From positions 1 through 34,869 of the forward strand of contig JAGWKM010000012.1 of NCBI GenBank assembly GCA_028865305.1: a stretch of 34,869 nucleotides of DNA, written 5' to 3'. The stretch's first letter is position 1, and every line of letters begins with the position of its first letter. Below are positions 26,676 to 34,869 of the stretch, piece by piece. The translations under genes and the position numbers were made by a program. The notes beneath the pieces were generated by a model. That model saw only the letters and a list, made by a program, of their open reading frames with translations. It was not told where the DNA came from and made no database searches. The stretch is from Patescibacteria group bacterium (GTDB taxonomy: Bacteria; Patescibacteriota; Minisyncoccia; UBA6257; 2-01-FULL-56-20).

Positions 26676-28157
26676 TCACGCGAACCCGGGGAAAAAGTCG
26701 GTTTTGATCTGCTTTCTCGGTACGCCCATGCGGTGCAATGCCGCTTCAAACGCAACGACCATGCTGCGCGGGCCAGACAAATAGAACACGCGCTCGAGGT
26801 GATCGGGAATCTGTTTGGCGATGAAAGCGGGATCGAGCCGGCCTTCGGCGTAAACGGCCTTCAGGCCGATTTTTTGTCCGGCTTCTTCAAAAATTTCCCG
26901 ATAGGCGAATCCATCGCCGGTTTGCGCCGCATAGATCAGGACGACCGGCCGTTTTTCGCCGCGATCCGACAGGTATTTCGCCATGCTGCGGAACGGCGTG
27001 ATGCCGATGCCGCCGGCGATGAACGCCAATTTTGTTTTCTTATCCCTTGGCAGCGTGAAATCGCCCGCAAGCTGGCCGGCCATGATCTCATCGCCGGGTT
27101 CAAGTTCGCGCAGCCGTTGTTTGAAACTGCTTGAGGGTTCGTAGAATTTTACGCCGAGTTGCAGGTCCGGTTCGGTAGGGGACGAGGCGATCGTAAAGTA
27201 GCGCCGGTTGCCCCGCAAATCGGTTTTTTCGTGGCCGAGCGTCCATTCCATATATTGTCCCGGCCTGAATTTGATCGGCTTCGGCAGTTCGAACGTGAAA
27301 TGGTAAATGTCTTTGCCGACTTCGCTTTTTTCTTTCAACCTCACAAGATATTTTTCTTTAGGACTGAAGAGCCAGGAAAAGACATTACCGGCGAGGAGCG
27401 CCAGCTCCGGCGTCGAATAGACCGGGCCGAAGTGGATGGCCGGCGCGAAGAGGAAACCGGTGAAAAGCCCGTACGCGATCCGTTTATCGCGCGTCGGCGG
27501 CGTCGTCAGCGGTTCGGTGAGCATTATCGAAGCGAAAAAGAAAATAGGCGTATGGAGCGCCATTTTTTGGAGCGTTCCCAGCGGATCGAACTGGTTGGCG
27601 GTGAACGCGGCGGAAACGGCGGCGGCGCCAAGGAATGCGAGGACGAGATCGAACCGCTGTATCTTGCGGACGACCAGGAATCCGCCGGCGAGGACGAATG
27701 CCATGAGCGGCAAATTACCGCCGACCCACCAGCTGGCGGACTGGCCGATGGTGAATGCGGTTAGGGCGACGGCGAACGCGGCCGGGTTGAAGAGGTGTTT
27801 TTTCCGGATGGCAAGGATATATTTCGAAGCCATCGCGAGGATGGCGGTCCAGGCGAGGAAGATGATGCCGTTCAAATCGGTCCAGAAGATCGGGGTAATG
27901 ATGAGCGCCAAGATGAGTGCCGTGATGTATGCCGATTCGGAATTGGTCTGGGTTTTGAATGCTTCGGCAAAGATCTTGTTCGTGATCAGGGCGATTACGA
28001 TCAGCGCGCCGGTCGAGAAGGCGAGCGCGAACGGGCTGTAGGGGAGCCAGCCAATCGCGCCGAAAATTCCCGCAATGACGAGCAGGATGATCAGATAGTA
28101 CAGCACGAGGCGGTACATCGTGATTTTATTCAACAGCTTATCAATAAAGCTTAGCAT
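26676..28157 (-). CDS. Fusion of RnfD/NqrB-like membrane domain with FNR-type FAD/NAD(P)-binding ferredoxin reductase domain
   Basis: N-terminal ~9 hydrophobic helices with KHLFNPAAFAVAL; C-terminal RPGQYMEWTL, RRYFTIASSP, FIAGGIGITPFRSM, YLSGPRSMV; start taken at MLSFIDKLL. Confidence 0.83.
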   Translation of the reverse strand: MLSFIDKLLNKITMYRLVLYYLIILLVIAGIFGAIGWLPYSPFALAFSTGALIVIALITNKIFAEAFKTQTNSESAYITALILALIITPIFWTDLNGIIFLAWTAILAMASKYILAIRKKHLFNPAAFAVALTAFTIGQSASWWVGGNLPLMAFVLAGGFLVVRKIQRFDLVLAFLGAAAVSAAFTANQFDPLGTLQKMALHTPIFFFASIMLTEPLTTPPTRDKRIAYGLFTGFLFAPAIHFGPVYSTPELALLAGNVFSWLFSPKEKYLVRLKEKSEVGKDIYHFTFELPKPIKFRPGQYMEWTLGHEKTDLRGNRRYFTIASSPTEPDLQLGVKFYEPSSSFKQRLRELEPGDEIMAGQLAGDFTLPRDKKTKLAFIAGGIGITPFRSMAKYLSDRGEKRPVVLIYAAQTGDGFAYREIFEEAGQKIGLKAVYAEGRLDPAFIAKQIPDHLERVFYLSGPRSMVVAFEAALHRMGVPRKQIKTDFFPGFA

Positions 28158-28194
28158 GCGTTTGGTTTTGATTTTGCCGATGGCGCAAGGCGGA

Positions 28195-28302
28195 GTGGAG
28201 GATGGAGGATGGAGAATGGAGAATGAAGAATGGAGAATGGATAATGGAGAATGAAGAATGGAGAATGAAAACCTTTTTCTCCATTCTATATTCTTCATTC
28301 TG
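28195..28302. repeat. Degenerate heptanucleotide (GGAGAAT) array with inverted copies
   Basis: GGAGGATGGAGGATGGAGAATGGAGAATGAAGAATGGAGAATGGATAATGG... then CCATTCTATATTCTTCATTCT. Confidence 0.9.
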
Positions 28303-29107
28303 CATGCCTTCCAAACCCGCTCGTCATGGTCGCTATCCCTTCACGGTCGATCATATATCCTTCGAATCCCGGCAGCTGTTCGATGAAACCTATTCCGGCG
28401 GCACCCATGGCAAATGCAGCGGTTGCAAATCGGTCGGCCTCATAAACATTCGGGCCTATTACCGTTAAGCTTACCACGGGTGGATTTCCAGCTTCCAGCT
28501 TCCGATTTCCGGTTTTTTCCTTCGGATTATAAATGTGGTCGCCGCGGATATAGGTTCCGGACGTCGCGATGCCGCAGTCGGTCAGGCAAATTTTTTTGAC
28601 GATTTCGTCCTGCTTGAAAGGATTCCGGATGCCGATGGTCCATTTGCCCCATGTCCCGTTCTCCGTCCTTTGTCTTCCCCGGATTTCTATGTCGCCTCCT
28701 GCATCAACGTAAAAATTTTTGAACCCGTCGCGTTCCAAAATCTGCGCCGCCTGCCAGATCGCCCAGCCCTTCACGATGCCGGATGGATCATAAAAATCGC
28801 CGATCCAATCTTTGCCGAGATCTTTGGCGCCTTGGTTTGATTTCCTTTTAATGTCAAAATATCCGTCCGTCAGCCGCTTTGTTTCTTCCGCCAATCGGAA
28901 AATAGTCTGCATATCCTCGCTCCATGTCCCTCGCTCCATGTTTCCTCGGTTGATCGCCATGATTTCACTTGTCTCTTTATAGGTGCTGAATTTTTCATCG
29001 ATGTACGCGAAATAATCAAAGATCTTATTGATCTCCGCTTGGATGGCGCGGCCGTCGGCTATTTCAACCGTGACCGGCATGCCCATAAGGATGCGAGTGG
29101 ATTTCAT
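28295..29107 (-). CDS. apbE: ApbE-family FAD:protein FMN transferase
   Basis: RILMGMPVTVEI...DEKFSTYKETSEIMAIN...GIVKGWAIWQAAQIL...FYVDAGGDIEIRG...GIATSGTYIRGDHIYNPK...ATAAFAMG. Confidence 0.93.
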   Translation of the reverse strand: MKSTRILMGMPVTVEIADGRAIQAEINKIFDYFAYIDEKFSTYKETSEIMAINRGNMERGTWSEDMQTIFRLAEETKRLTDGYFDIKRKSNQGAKDLGKDWIGDFYDPSGIVKGWAIWQAAQILERDGFKNFYVDAGGDIEIRGRQRTENGTWGKWTIGIRNPFKQDEIVKKICLTDCGIATSGTYIRGDHIYNPKEKTGNRKLEAGNPPVVSLTVIGPNVYEADRFATAAFAMGAAGIGFIEQLPGFEGYMIDREGIATMTSGFGRHAE

Positions 29108-29167
29108 GGGTCAGAGCGAGGAACAAGCAAGAAAAGCATGAAGAGCTTTACTCCTTTTTGCTCCTCA

Positions 29168-29758
29168 TCATTTTGCTTGCGCCAAAGCCGCCGCGAGCGA
29201 CTGTTGGAATGCCTGCGAGGTCTGCGTCGCGCCCGAAACGATATTCACGTTCGCGCTCTGCGATTGGATGGCTTCCTGTCGGAGCTGCGGCAACGCGATT
29301 TGGCTTACCTCAAGCGAATGGCCGCTGTCACTTGGATAAACGGGAAATTGAACATCGGCCAATTTACCGCCCTGGACGACCGCCACCACCTGGAGATTGC
29401 CGTAAAAAGCGTCTGTCACCGGCCCGATGTAGTTGCCGTTTTTATAGAGGCCGGTTGAGGCCGGTGATGGCGCCGGTTTTGGCGCAGGAGGGACGGTTGG
29501 TTTGCTTGCAACCGGCGTGTTTTGAACCGGGGCGCCATCGTCGCCGGATTCATTTTCGCCGTTATTCTCGGAAATGCCGCCGCCGATTGCATTCTGGTTC
29601 GGCGTCGAACCGGCCGGAACGGTTGTCGTTACGGCGGCGCCAGAGCTCGAACCGCCAGTCGAGAGGGGAGAAGCGATGGTAGCCGAATTTTGTTTATTGA
29701 GGGCTACATAGAAGACGAAAAGCAATATGACAGCCAGGGAAACAAGGTATTTTTTCAT
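29168..29758 (-). CDS. Membrane-anchored FMN-binding-domain protein (RnfG/NqrC-like, predicted flavinylated)
   Basis: N-terminal TM; YKNGNYIGPVTDAFYGNLQVVAVVQGGKLADVQF...NIVSGATQTSQAFQQSLAAAL with SGATxT flavinylation motif. Confidence 0.87.
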   Translation of the reverse strand: MKKYLVSLAVILLFVFYVALNKQNSATIASPLSTGGSSSGAAVTTTVPAGSTPNQNAIGGGISENNGENESGDDGAPVQNTPVASKPTVPPAPKPAPSPASTGLYKNGNYIGPVTDAFYGNLQVVAVVQGGKLADVQFPVYPSDSGHSLEVSQIALPQLRQEAIQSQSANVNIVSGATQTSQAFQQSLAAALAQAK

Positions 29759-29948
29759 GGTTCGGTTGGCGATTAATTTGCCGGTGATTTTAGATTTATA
29801 CGATAATCCGGGTGATTTTGATTCAGGAGGGAGTCGACGTGCTCGTCCGCGGGATAGGATTCCGTGCGAAGAAAAAAAAGAATTGAAACTGCCAGATTGG
29901 GAGTAATTTACGGGATAAATCAGGAATCTGACGCTCTAAAATCCCATT

Positions 29949-30022
29949 TGGTGGACCCAGGGAGAATCGAACTCCCGCCTCCGCAATGCGAATGCGGCGT
30001 AATACCACTTTACTATGGGCCC
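29949..30022 (-). tRNA. tRNA-Ala (anticodon CGC)
   Basis: GGGCCCA...CCGCA-TTCGCAT-TGCGG...GGGAG-TTCGATT-CTCCC-TGGGTCC-A-CCA; G3:U70 present; CCA encoded. Confidence 0.93.
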
Positions 30023-30088
30023 TTTTGGCGTAATGCTACCGCAAACCGGCGCTTTCGGCAAACATTTGCAGGGTGTTATAATGGAGCC

Positions 30089-30763
30089 ATGCGTATTCTT
30101 GTGGTCGAGGACGATCAGCAAACCGGGGAGATTTTGAAAGAAAATCTTGAGGCCGAATCATATGCGGTGGACTTGGAGCAGGATGGCGCGAAGGGGCTTT
30201 ACCGGGCAAAAACGAACGATTACGATTTCATCATCCTTGATAATATTTTGCCGAATAAAGAAGGTTCGGAAATATGCCAGGAACTGCGGTATAGCGGCAA
30301 AATGATGCCGATCATGATGCTCACGGTCCAGGACGAGATCAATCGGAAGGTTGGCGCTTTGAATATCGGCGCGGATGATTATCTGACCAAACCATATTCC
30401 TACGCCGAATTTTCCGCACGCGTCCGGGCGCTTTTGCGGCGGCCGAAACAGGTTGAAGGGATGCGATTGGCCGTGGATGATCTTATTCTTGATAAGGAAA
30501 AGGGGATTGTTTCCCGCGCCGGCAGGGAAATTTACCTGACCGGTAAGGAATTCGCTTTACTTGAGTATCTTATGAAAAATCACGGACGGCTCGTTACGCG
30601 CGGCATGATTTTGGAGCACGTTTGGGATAATAATGGCGACCTATTTTCAAATACCATCGAAACCCATATTCTTCGGCTGCGCCGGAAAATCGACCTTCGT
30701 AATAAGCGCCGACTTATCCACACTGTGCCTGGCAGAGGGTATCGGATCAGCCTTGACCCATAA
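30089..30763 (+). CDS. OmpR/PhoB-family response regulator
   Basis: MRILVVEDDQQTGEIL...DFIILDNILPNKEG...LTVQDEINRKVGALNIGADDYLTKPY; C-terminal wHTH. Confidence 0.95.
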   Translation: MRILVVEDDQQTGEILKENLEAESYAVDLEQDGAKGLYRAKTNDYDFIILDNILPNKEGSEICQELRYSGKMMPIMMLTVQDEINRKVGALNIGADDYLTKPYSYAEFSARVRALLRRPKQVEGMRLAVDDLILDKEKGIVSRAGREIYLTGKEFALLEYLMKNHGRLVTRGMILEHVWDNNGDLFSNTIETHILRLRRKIDLRNKRRLIHTVPGRGYRISLDP

Positions 30764-30958
30764 TTTCTCAATGAAAATGGGCTTTATAGAGCGGTAAAAA
30801 AATTCATTTTTTCGTTAGAATTTTGTTATGAAAAATTGATGTCCTCTCCCGCATAATTAGTTCGCGGGTCAGGAAACTAAGTATTTGAAATGCCGGAATA
30901 ATTAACTCGGATTTCACTTGGTTTCCCTGGTCGAGGCCTTATCATTTTTTCCAAACCA

Positions 30959-31066
30959 ATGAAAGAATTACTTGAAAAAATCCTAACGCAAAAAGAATAT
31001 CGGAATGCGGAAGAGGCGGAATCTTTTCTTGCTTCCCAAGATTATTTCCTCACCTGGACGGGATGA
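30959..31066 (+). CDS. Small ORF, 35 aa, translationally coupled to the histidine kinase
   Basis: MKELLEKILTQKEYRNAEEAESFLASQDYFLTWTG*; ATGA overlap with the HK start at 31063; no clear SD. Confidence 0.45.
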   Translation: MKELLEKILTQKEYRNAEEAESFLASQDYFLTWTG

Positions 31067-32478
31067 GGCATTCTTTGGCCATGGATGTTCCCTCTGAGAA
31101 AAGCGGCCGTTCTGCCTATCTTCTTTTAAAGAGAGGCATCCATGGCTTCTATGCAACGGTTCTTGCTCCGAAATCCATGGACGAGGATCGCCGCCGCCGC
31201 GAATACATCCTCAATATTATCCTTGCTGGATCGCTTGTGATGTTGGCTTTTTTCGACGCGCTCGTGTTGTATTACACGGTGAGCGAAGGTGTTGCTTATC
31301 ACGAGGTCTCGTTTTGGCTATTCACCTCGATTTTCCTGTTCTTCGTTTTGCTCTACCTACTTTCAAGAAGAGGATTTCCGGTTTTCGCTTCCTATCTTTT
31401 GATTGGCGCGTATTTGGCGAGTAATACCTATGCGGCCTACCAGTGGGGCGTAGATTTGCATATCGTTGTTTTGAGTTATGCACTCATCGTCCTTATTGCG
31501 AGCATTTTGATTGGCACGTGGTTCGGGTTCGTTACGGCGGGCATCATTGCGGCCGTTATTATTCCGCTGCGTTATTTTCAGTTGACCGGGGCGATCCCTC
31601 TGCAACCGCGCGTCGATGACGTAATGGATGCGGTGACGCTCGCCATAGTCATATTCCTGATTATGACGCTCGCCTGGCTCTGGAATCGGGAACTTGGGAA
31701 ATCGCTGCGCCGAGCCCATGCCTCGGAAAGTGAACTGGAAAAAGAACGCGACTTGCTCGAAATCCGAGTAGAGGAACGGACGCATGCTCTGCGGCAGGCG
31801 CAGTTTGAACGCGTGGAGCAGCTTTATCAATTTGCTGAATTTGGGCAATTGGCTTCGGGTTTATTCCACGATCTTTTAAATTTGGTGAATGCCGCATCGC
31901 TTCAGATGGAAACAAAAATTTCCATGGATAAAGCAACTGTCATGAGCAAGCGTGTGGAGCGGTTCGTGACTGCGGTTCGCCGGCAGCTTGATCGGCAAGA
32001 AGCGCAGGAGCTATTTCCGCTGGCCGAAAGCATTGAAGACGTGATTCAGTTGCTTTCATATAAGGCCATGAAGGAAAAGGTGAATATCATCTTTCCGGAG
32101 CGCGGAGATCGTTCTTTGGCCTATTTCGGAAACCCCTTCAAATTTCATCAGGTGGCGATGAACCTTATCTTCAATGCGTTGGAAGCATATGATGGGATTC
32201 CGCATGGCCGTGAGGGACGTATTATTTCGATTGAATTGAAAAGTGAAGGTGGCGCGGTGCGGTTTGCAGTCGAGGATAAAGGATCTGGCATTCCCGATGA
32301 TGTCCGCAGTAAAATTTTCGAGCCGTTTTTCAGTACGAAAGAAAGCTCTAAGGGGATGGGGATTGGTTTGGCATCGGTTAAAAGAATAGTGGAAAAAGAT
32401 TTTGACGGGATGATTTTCGTGGAGAGCGAAGTTGGTGAGGGTTCTCGGTTTATTGTTGTTTTCCCATGGGTCAAATAA
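31063..32478 (+). CDS. Membrane sensor histidine kinase
   Basis: ~6 TM helices, coiled coil, H-box GLFHDLLNLVNAASL, GSGIPDDVRSKIFEPFFSTKESSKGMGIGLASVKRIVE. Confidence 0.92.
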   Translation: MRHSLAMDVPSEKSGRSAYLLLKRGIHGFYATVLAPKSMDEDRRRREYILNIILAGSLVMLAFFDALVLYYTVSEGVAYHEVSFWLFTSIFLFFVLLYLLSRRGFPVFASYLLIGAYLASNTYAAYQWGVDLHIVVLSYALIVLIASILIGTWFGFVTAGIIAAVIIPLRYFQLTGAIPLQPRVDDVMDAVTLAIVIFLIMTLAWLWNRELGKSLRRAHASESELEKERDLLEIRVEERTHALRQAQFERVEQLYQFAEFGQLASGLFHDLLNLVNAASLQMETKISMDKATVMSKRVERFVTAVRRQLDRQEAQELFPLAESIEDVIQLLSYKAMKEKVNIIFPERGDRSLAYFGNPFKFHQVAMNLIFNALEAYDGIPHGREGRIISIELKSEGGAVRFAVEDKGSGIPDDVRSKIFEPFFSTKESSKGMGIGLASVKRIVEKDFDGMIFVESEVGEGSRFIVVFPWVK

Positions 32479-32514
32479 TTGTTTACCGCTTCGTGTTTTG
32501 AGGAATCCCATACT

Positions 32515-34488
32515 ATGCCAGAAGACGGAATTTTTGCCGCCATAAAAGCGGCAATTCGGTTTATCGCGCAAAACCAAAAATCAGGCGGTGGATTTGAGAG
32601 CGTTTCGAGCGCATCTGCGGAACCATTTTCCGGCGGGACGATTTACCTGACCAATTTTTTTACTGCCAATATTCTTATTTGCTTGAATTCAATCGCAGAT
32701 ATCGGACGGCAATTCGAGTGGAATTTTCCCGGATTAAAACAGGTCTGTCATGATGCCGCAGATTTTCTCTTGAAACAACGGAGTTCTCGGTGGTCCTTCA
32801 ATTATTGGGCCAGGGAATCATTTGAAACAAAAACATTGCCTTATCCGGATGATTTGGATGACACCAGCCTCGCACTTGCGGCTCTTTATGGGTTTGATCC
32901 TGCCTTGGTGGGCGGGTCGGGATTGGCATCATTCGTAAAAATATTAACTTGCCTCGAGGCGCACTCCGGCGGTCCTTATCGTACCTGGCTTGTTGAACCT
33001 GGTTTTCCTGATGAATGGCGAGACGTTGACCTTGTGGTAAATAGCAACATTGGCTACTTCCTTTCTTTGCTTGGTGTACGGTTGCCCGAATTGCGCGCTT
33101 GGATTGAAAGATTCATTTCAGAAGGACGGTTCGATTCGGTTTATTATCCTGGCACTCTTCAAGTCGCCTATGCCCTTGCGCGATTTTACGGACGGGGGAA
33201 GCGGGCGCGGGATGTCGTTCGGGCAATCGTGGCCGAGCGCGAAGGGCGTATTTCAAATCCATTCGAAACGGCGCTGGCTGTCTCTTCTTTCGTCGAACTT
33301 GGGTTTGCAGATAATGTTGCCCTGTGTGATCTTCGTGTTTTGGTGAAAACGGCGTGTAAAAATAATTGGAAGCCGCATGCTTTTTGTACGGATCCGGCGA
33401 AGAACGGAAAGCGATATTATGCCGGTTCTGCGGCACTTACGGCTGCTTTTGCCATGGAGGCGTTGGCAAAATATTATAGCGCAAGGCAATCGATAAGGAG
33501 TTCGGATAAAAATATTTTTGAGCATGATGTCCTCGATGCGACCAAGAAGATTGCGCAAACCCGATGCGACGGGTTGCCTCAAGACCTAAAAAGGATAGTT
33601 TTGCGGCAAATCAGATTGATTACTGACCGGGAAATTGTCATGTTGCCCTATGCGATCAAACAGGCGCTCGGGCGCCGCGGAGAAAATCTTTTGCCGCAAT
33701 TTCTGGAGAGTTTGGCTTTGGCCAACCTCTATGGCTGGATGGCTTACACGATTTATGATGATTTTCTTGACGGGGCAGGAGATCCGGTATCGCTCTCTGC
33801 GGCGAATTATTTTTTACGTGAGTTAACCCTGCTCTATGCTATGAATGGAGGGAGTTCTCTTCGGTTTTATCGAGATCTGGTGAATCTTGCGGATGATGCG
33901 GATATCTGGGAACAATTACATTGCCGAATAACGCCGGAACAGGTGAATTCAATCTGTCCGACCGATCTGTCCCATCGGGCCATTTCCAACCTGGCCGATC
34001 GGAGTTTGGCGCACGCTTTGCCTGCAATAAGCATCTTGCTTACCTGCGGTTTTCCCGAGGATGGTCCGGAGATAAATCAGGTACTTTCTTTTTTTCGGCA
34101 TTACCTGGTTGCCCGGCAATTGCATGATGATGCGCGTGATTGGAGGGAGGATTTGTTGCACGGACGTTTGAACAGTGTCAATGCACGGTTGCTGCGCCGA
34201 TATCCGATATCCCTCCCGCATCGTATGTCGGATGTTCGGAAAGAGATTCCCGATCTCGAAAAATTATTTTGGCGTTCGGAAATAATTGCCGTAGCGGCGG
34301 ATATCCGTTCTTACCTTGCTCTCGCACGGATGGCGCTTGTTTCGATTGATATTTTTGAAAACCAAGAGCCGCTTATGGCGTTGCTTGATCGGTTGGAGCG
34401 GGGGGTTCAGGAAGTGCTTGATGAGCGTGCCTTGGCTTGCGGTTTTTTGGCGCGATATGAAGGCAATAAAAACGAAGAGGCCCGATAA
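32515..34488 (+). CDS. Putative bidomain terpenoid enzyme: prenyltransferase/squalene-cyclase-like toroid (DLDD) plus class-1-isoprenoid-synthase-like domain (DDFLD)
   Basis: PDDLDDTSLALAAL with DLDD at 32851-32862; DVDLVVNSNIGYFL...YYPGTLQVAYALAR; YTIYDDFLDG at 33757-33771; ARQLHDDARDWREDLLHGR at 34126-34140. Confidence 0.65.
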   Translation: MPEDGIFAAIKAAIRFIAQNQKSGGGFESVSSASAEPFSGGTIYLTNFFTANILICLNSIADIGRQFEWNFPGLKQVCHDAADFLLKQRSSRWSFNYWARESFETKTLPYPDDLDDTSLALAALYGFDPALVGGSGLASFVKILTCLEAHSGGPYRTWLVEPGFPDEWRDVDLVVNSNIGYFLSLLGVRLPELRAWIERFISEGRFDSVYYPGTLQVAYALARFYGRGKRARDVVRAIVAEREGRISNPFETALAVSSFVELGFADNVALCDLRVLVKTACKNNWKPHAFCTDPAKNGKRYYAGSAALTAAFAMEALAKYYSARQSIRSSDKNIFEHDVLDATKKIAQTRCDGLPQDLKRIVLRQIRLITDREIVMLPYAIKQALGRRGENLLPQFLESLALANLYGWMAYTIYDDFLDGAGDPVSLSAANYFLRELTLLYAMNGGSSLRFYRDLVNLADDADIWEQLHCRITPEQVNSICPTDLSHRAISNLADRSLAHALPAISILLTCGFPEDGPEINQVLSFFRHYLVARQLHDDARDWREDLLHGRLNSVNARLLRRYPISLPHRMSDVRKEIPDLEKLFWRSEIIAVAADIRSYLALARMALVSIDIFENQEPLMALLDRLERGVQEVLDERALACGFLARYEGNKNEEAR

Positions 34489-34500
34489 CAGGGGCCTCGC
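34475..34500 (+). terminator. Hairpin spanning the terpenoid-enzyme stop codon
   Basis: GAGGCCC-GATAACA-GGGGCCTC. Confidence 0.6.
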
Positions 34501-34734
34501 CATTTTCAACGGAACTTTTGAAATAGCACAAGAATCGCAGCGGCGATCCGACTAAGAAAGCTATCTTTGCTGTCGGAGCTCTCCCAGCCCGGCAGCCAGA
34601 TATTATCTGACAAACGCCGCCGTTTTGTTACGCACCGATGAAAGGCCATAGTAGGAACGCTGTTTTCAGTGTAGCCGTCTGGGATGAACAAAAAATAAAC
34701 AGAAAATAAAAAATTTATGAACAGTCCGGTCTTA

Positions 34735-34869
34735 TTATTCGATTAAGCCGAGCTTTTTAAGCCGGGAGCGGATGGCGCCTGGCTTCCTTTGGAAGGTTTC
34801 GGCCATGGTTTTGGTTTTTGCGCCGGCGAGGAAGAGCTTGACGAGTTCGGCGTCATCATTTTCGGTCCA
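34735..34869 (-). CDS. Partial CDS (5' end beyond window), C-terminal HTH-like segment
   Basis: WTENDDAELVKLFLAGAKTKTMAETFQRKPGAIRSRLKKLGLIE* open to the window edge. Confidence 0.6.
   Translation of the reverse strand, partial: WTENDDAELVKLFLAGAKTKTMAETFQRKPGAIRSRLKKLGLIE

Noticed and set aside
28195-28302. CRISPR-like repeat array
   Set aside because: Units are 7 nt with no spacers; a microsatellite-type array, no cas genes nearby
34506-34691. 61-aa minus-strand ORF with a hydrophobic C-terminus
   Set aside because: Starts with TTG, no SD seen, overlaps the trailing region of the terpenoid gene; insufficient support

Overview
The window looks like a compact, ~50% GC chromosomal segment from a Candidate Phyla Radiation / Patescibacteria-type bacterium. 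Lineage is inferred from gene style, not computed. Nearly every strand-consistent ORF is short-spaced housekeeping: Fe/Mn-SOD, fmt, def, class II RNR, tgt, greA, dedA, FKBP, PilM/N-like, pth, lepB, hisS, HIT, tRNA-Gln(TTG) and tRNA-Ala(CGC). Accessory or less ordinary content: (1) a MvaI/BcnI-like restriction-modification pair bracketed by a perfect 29-nt direct repeat that includes the tRNA-Gln 3' end, next to a 133-nt cloverleaf-like palindromic element built from tRNA-Gln 3'-end copies; (2) three GH130 modules in two genes, one a tandem fusion; (3) a minus-strand cluster of FMN-binding protein, ApbE and an RnfD/NqrB-like::ferredoxin-reductase fusion, resembling a minimal flavin-based membrane electron-transfer chain; (4) a two-component system followed by a 658-aa protein with a class-II-terpene-cyclase-like DxDD motif and a class-I isoprenoid-synthase-like DDxxD motif; (5) heptanucleotide (GGAGAAT)n and related microrepeats that occur between genes and also in frame inside coding sequence; (6) many hairpins, several overlapping stop codons, and a candidate structured leader upstream of the RNR. 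I rank item 4, then items 3 and 1, as the most likely places for undescribed biology. No database search was possible; all product calls come from motif recognition.
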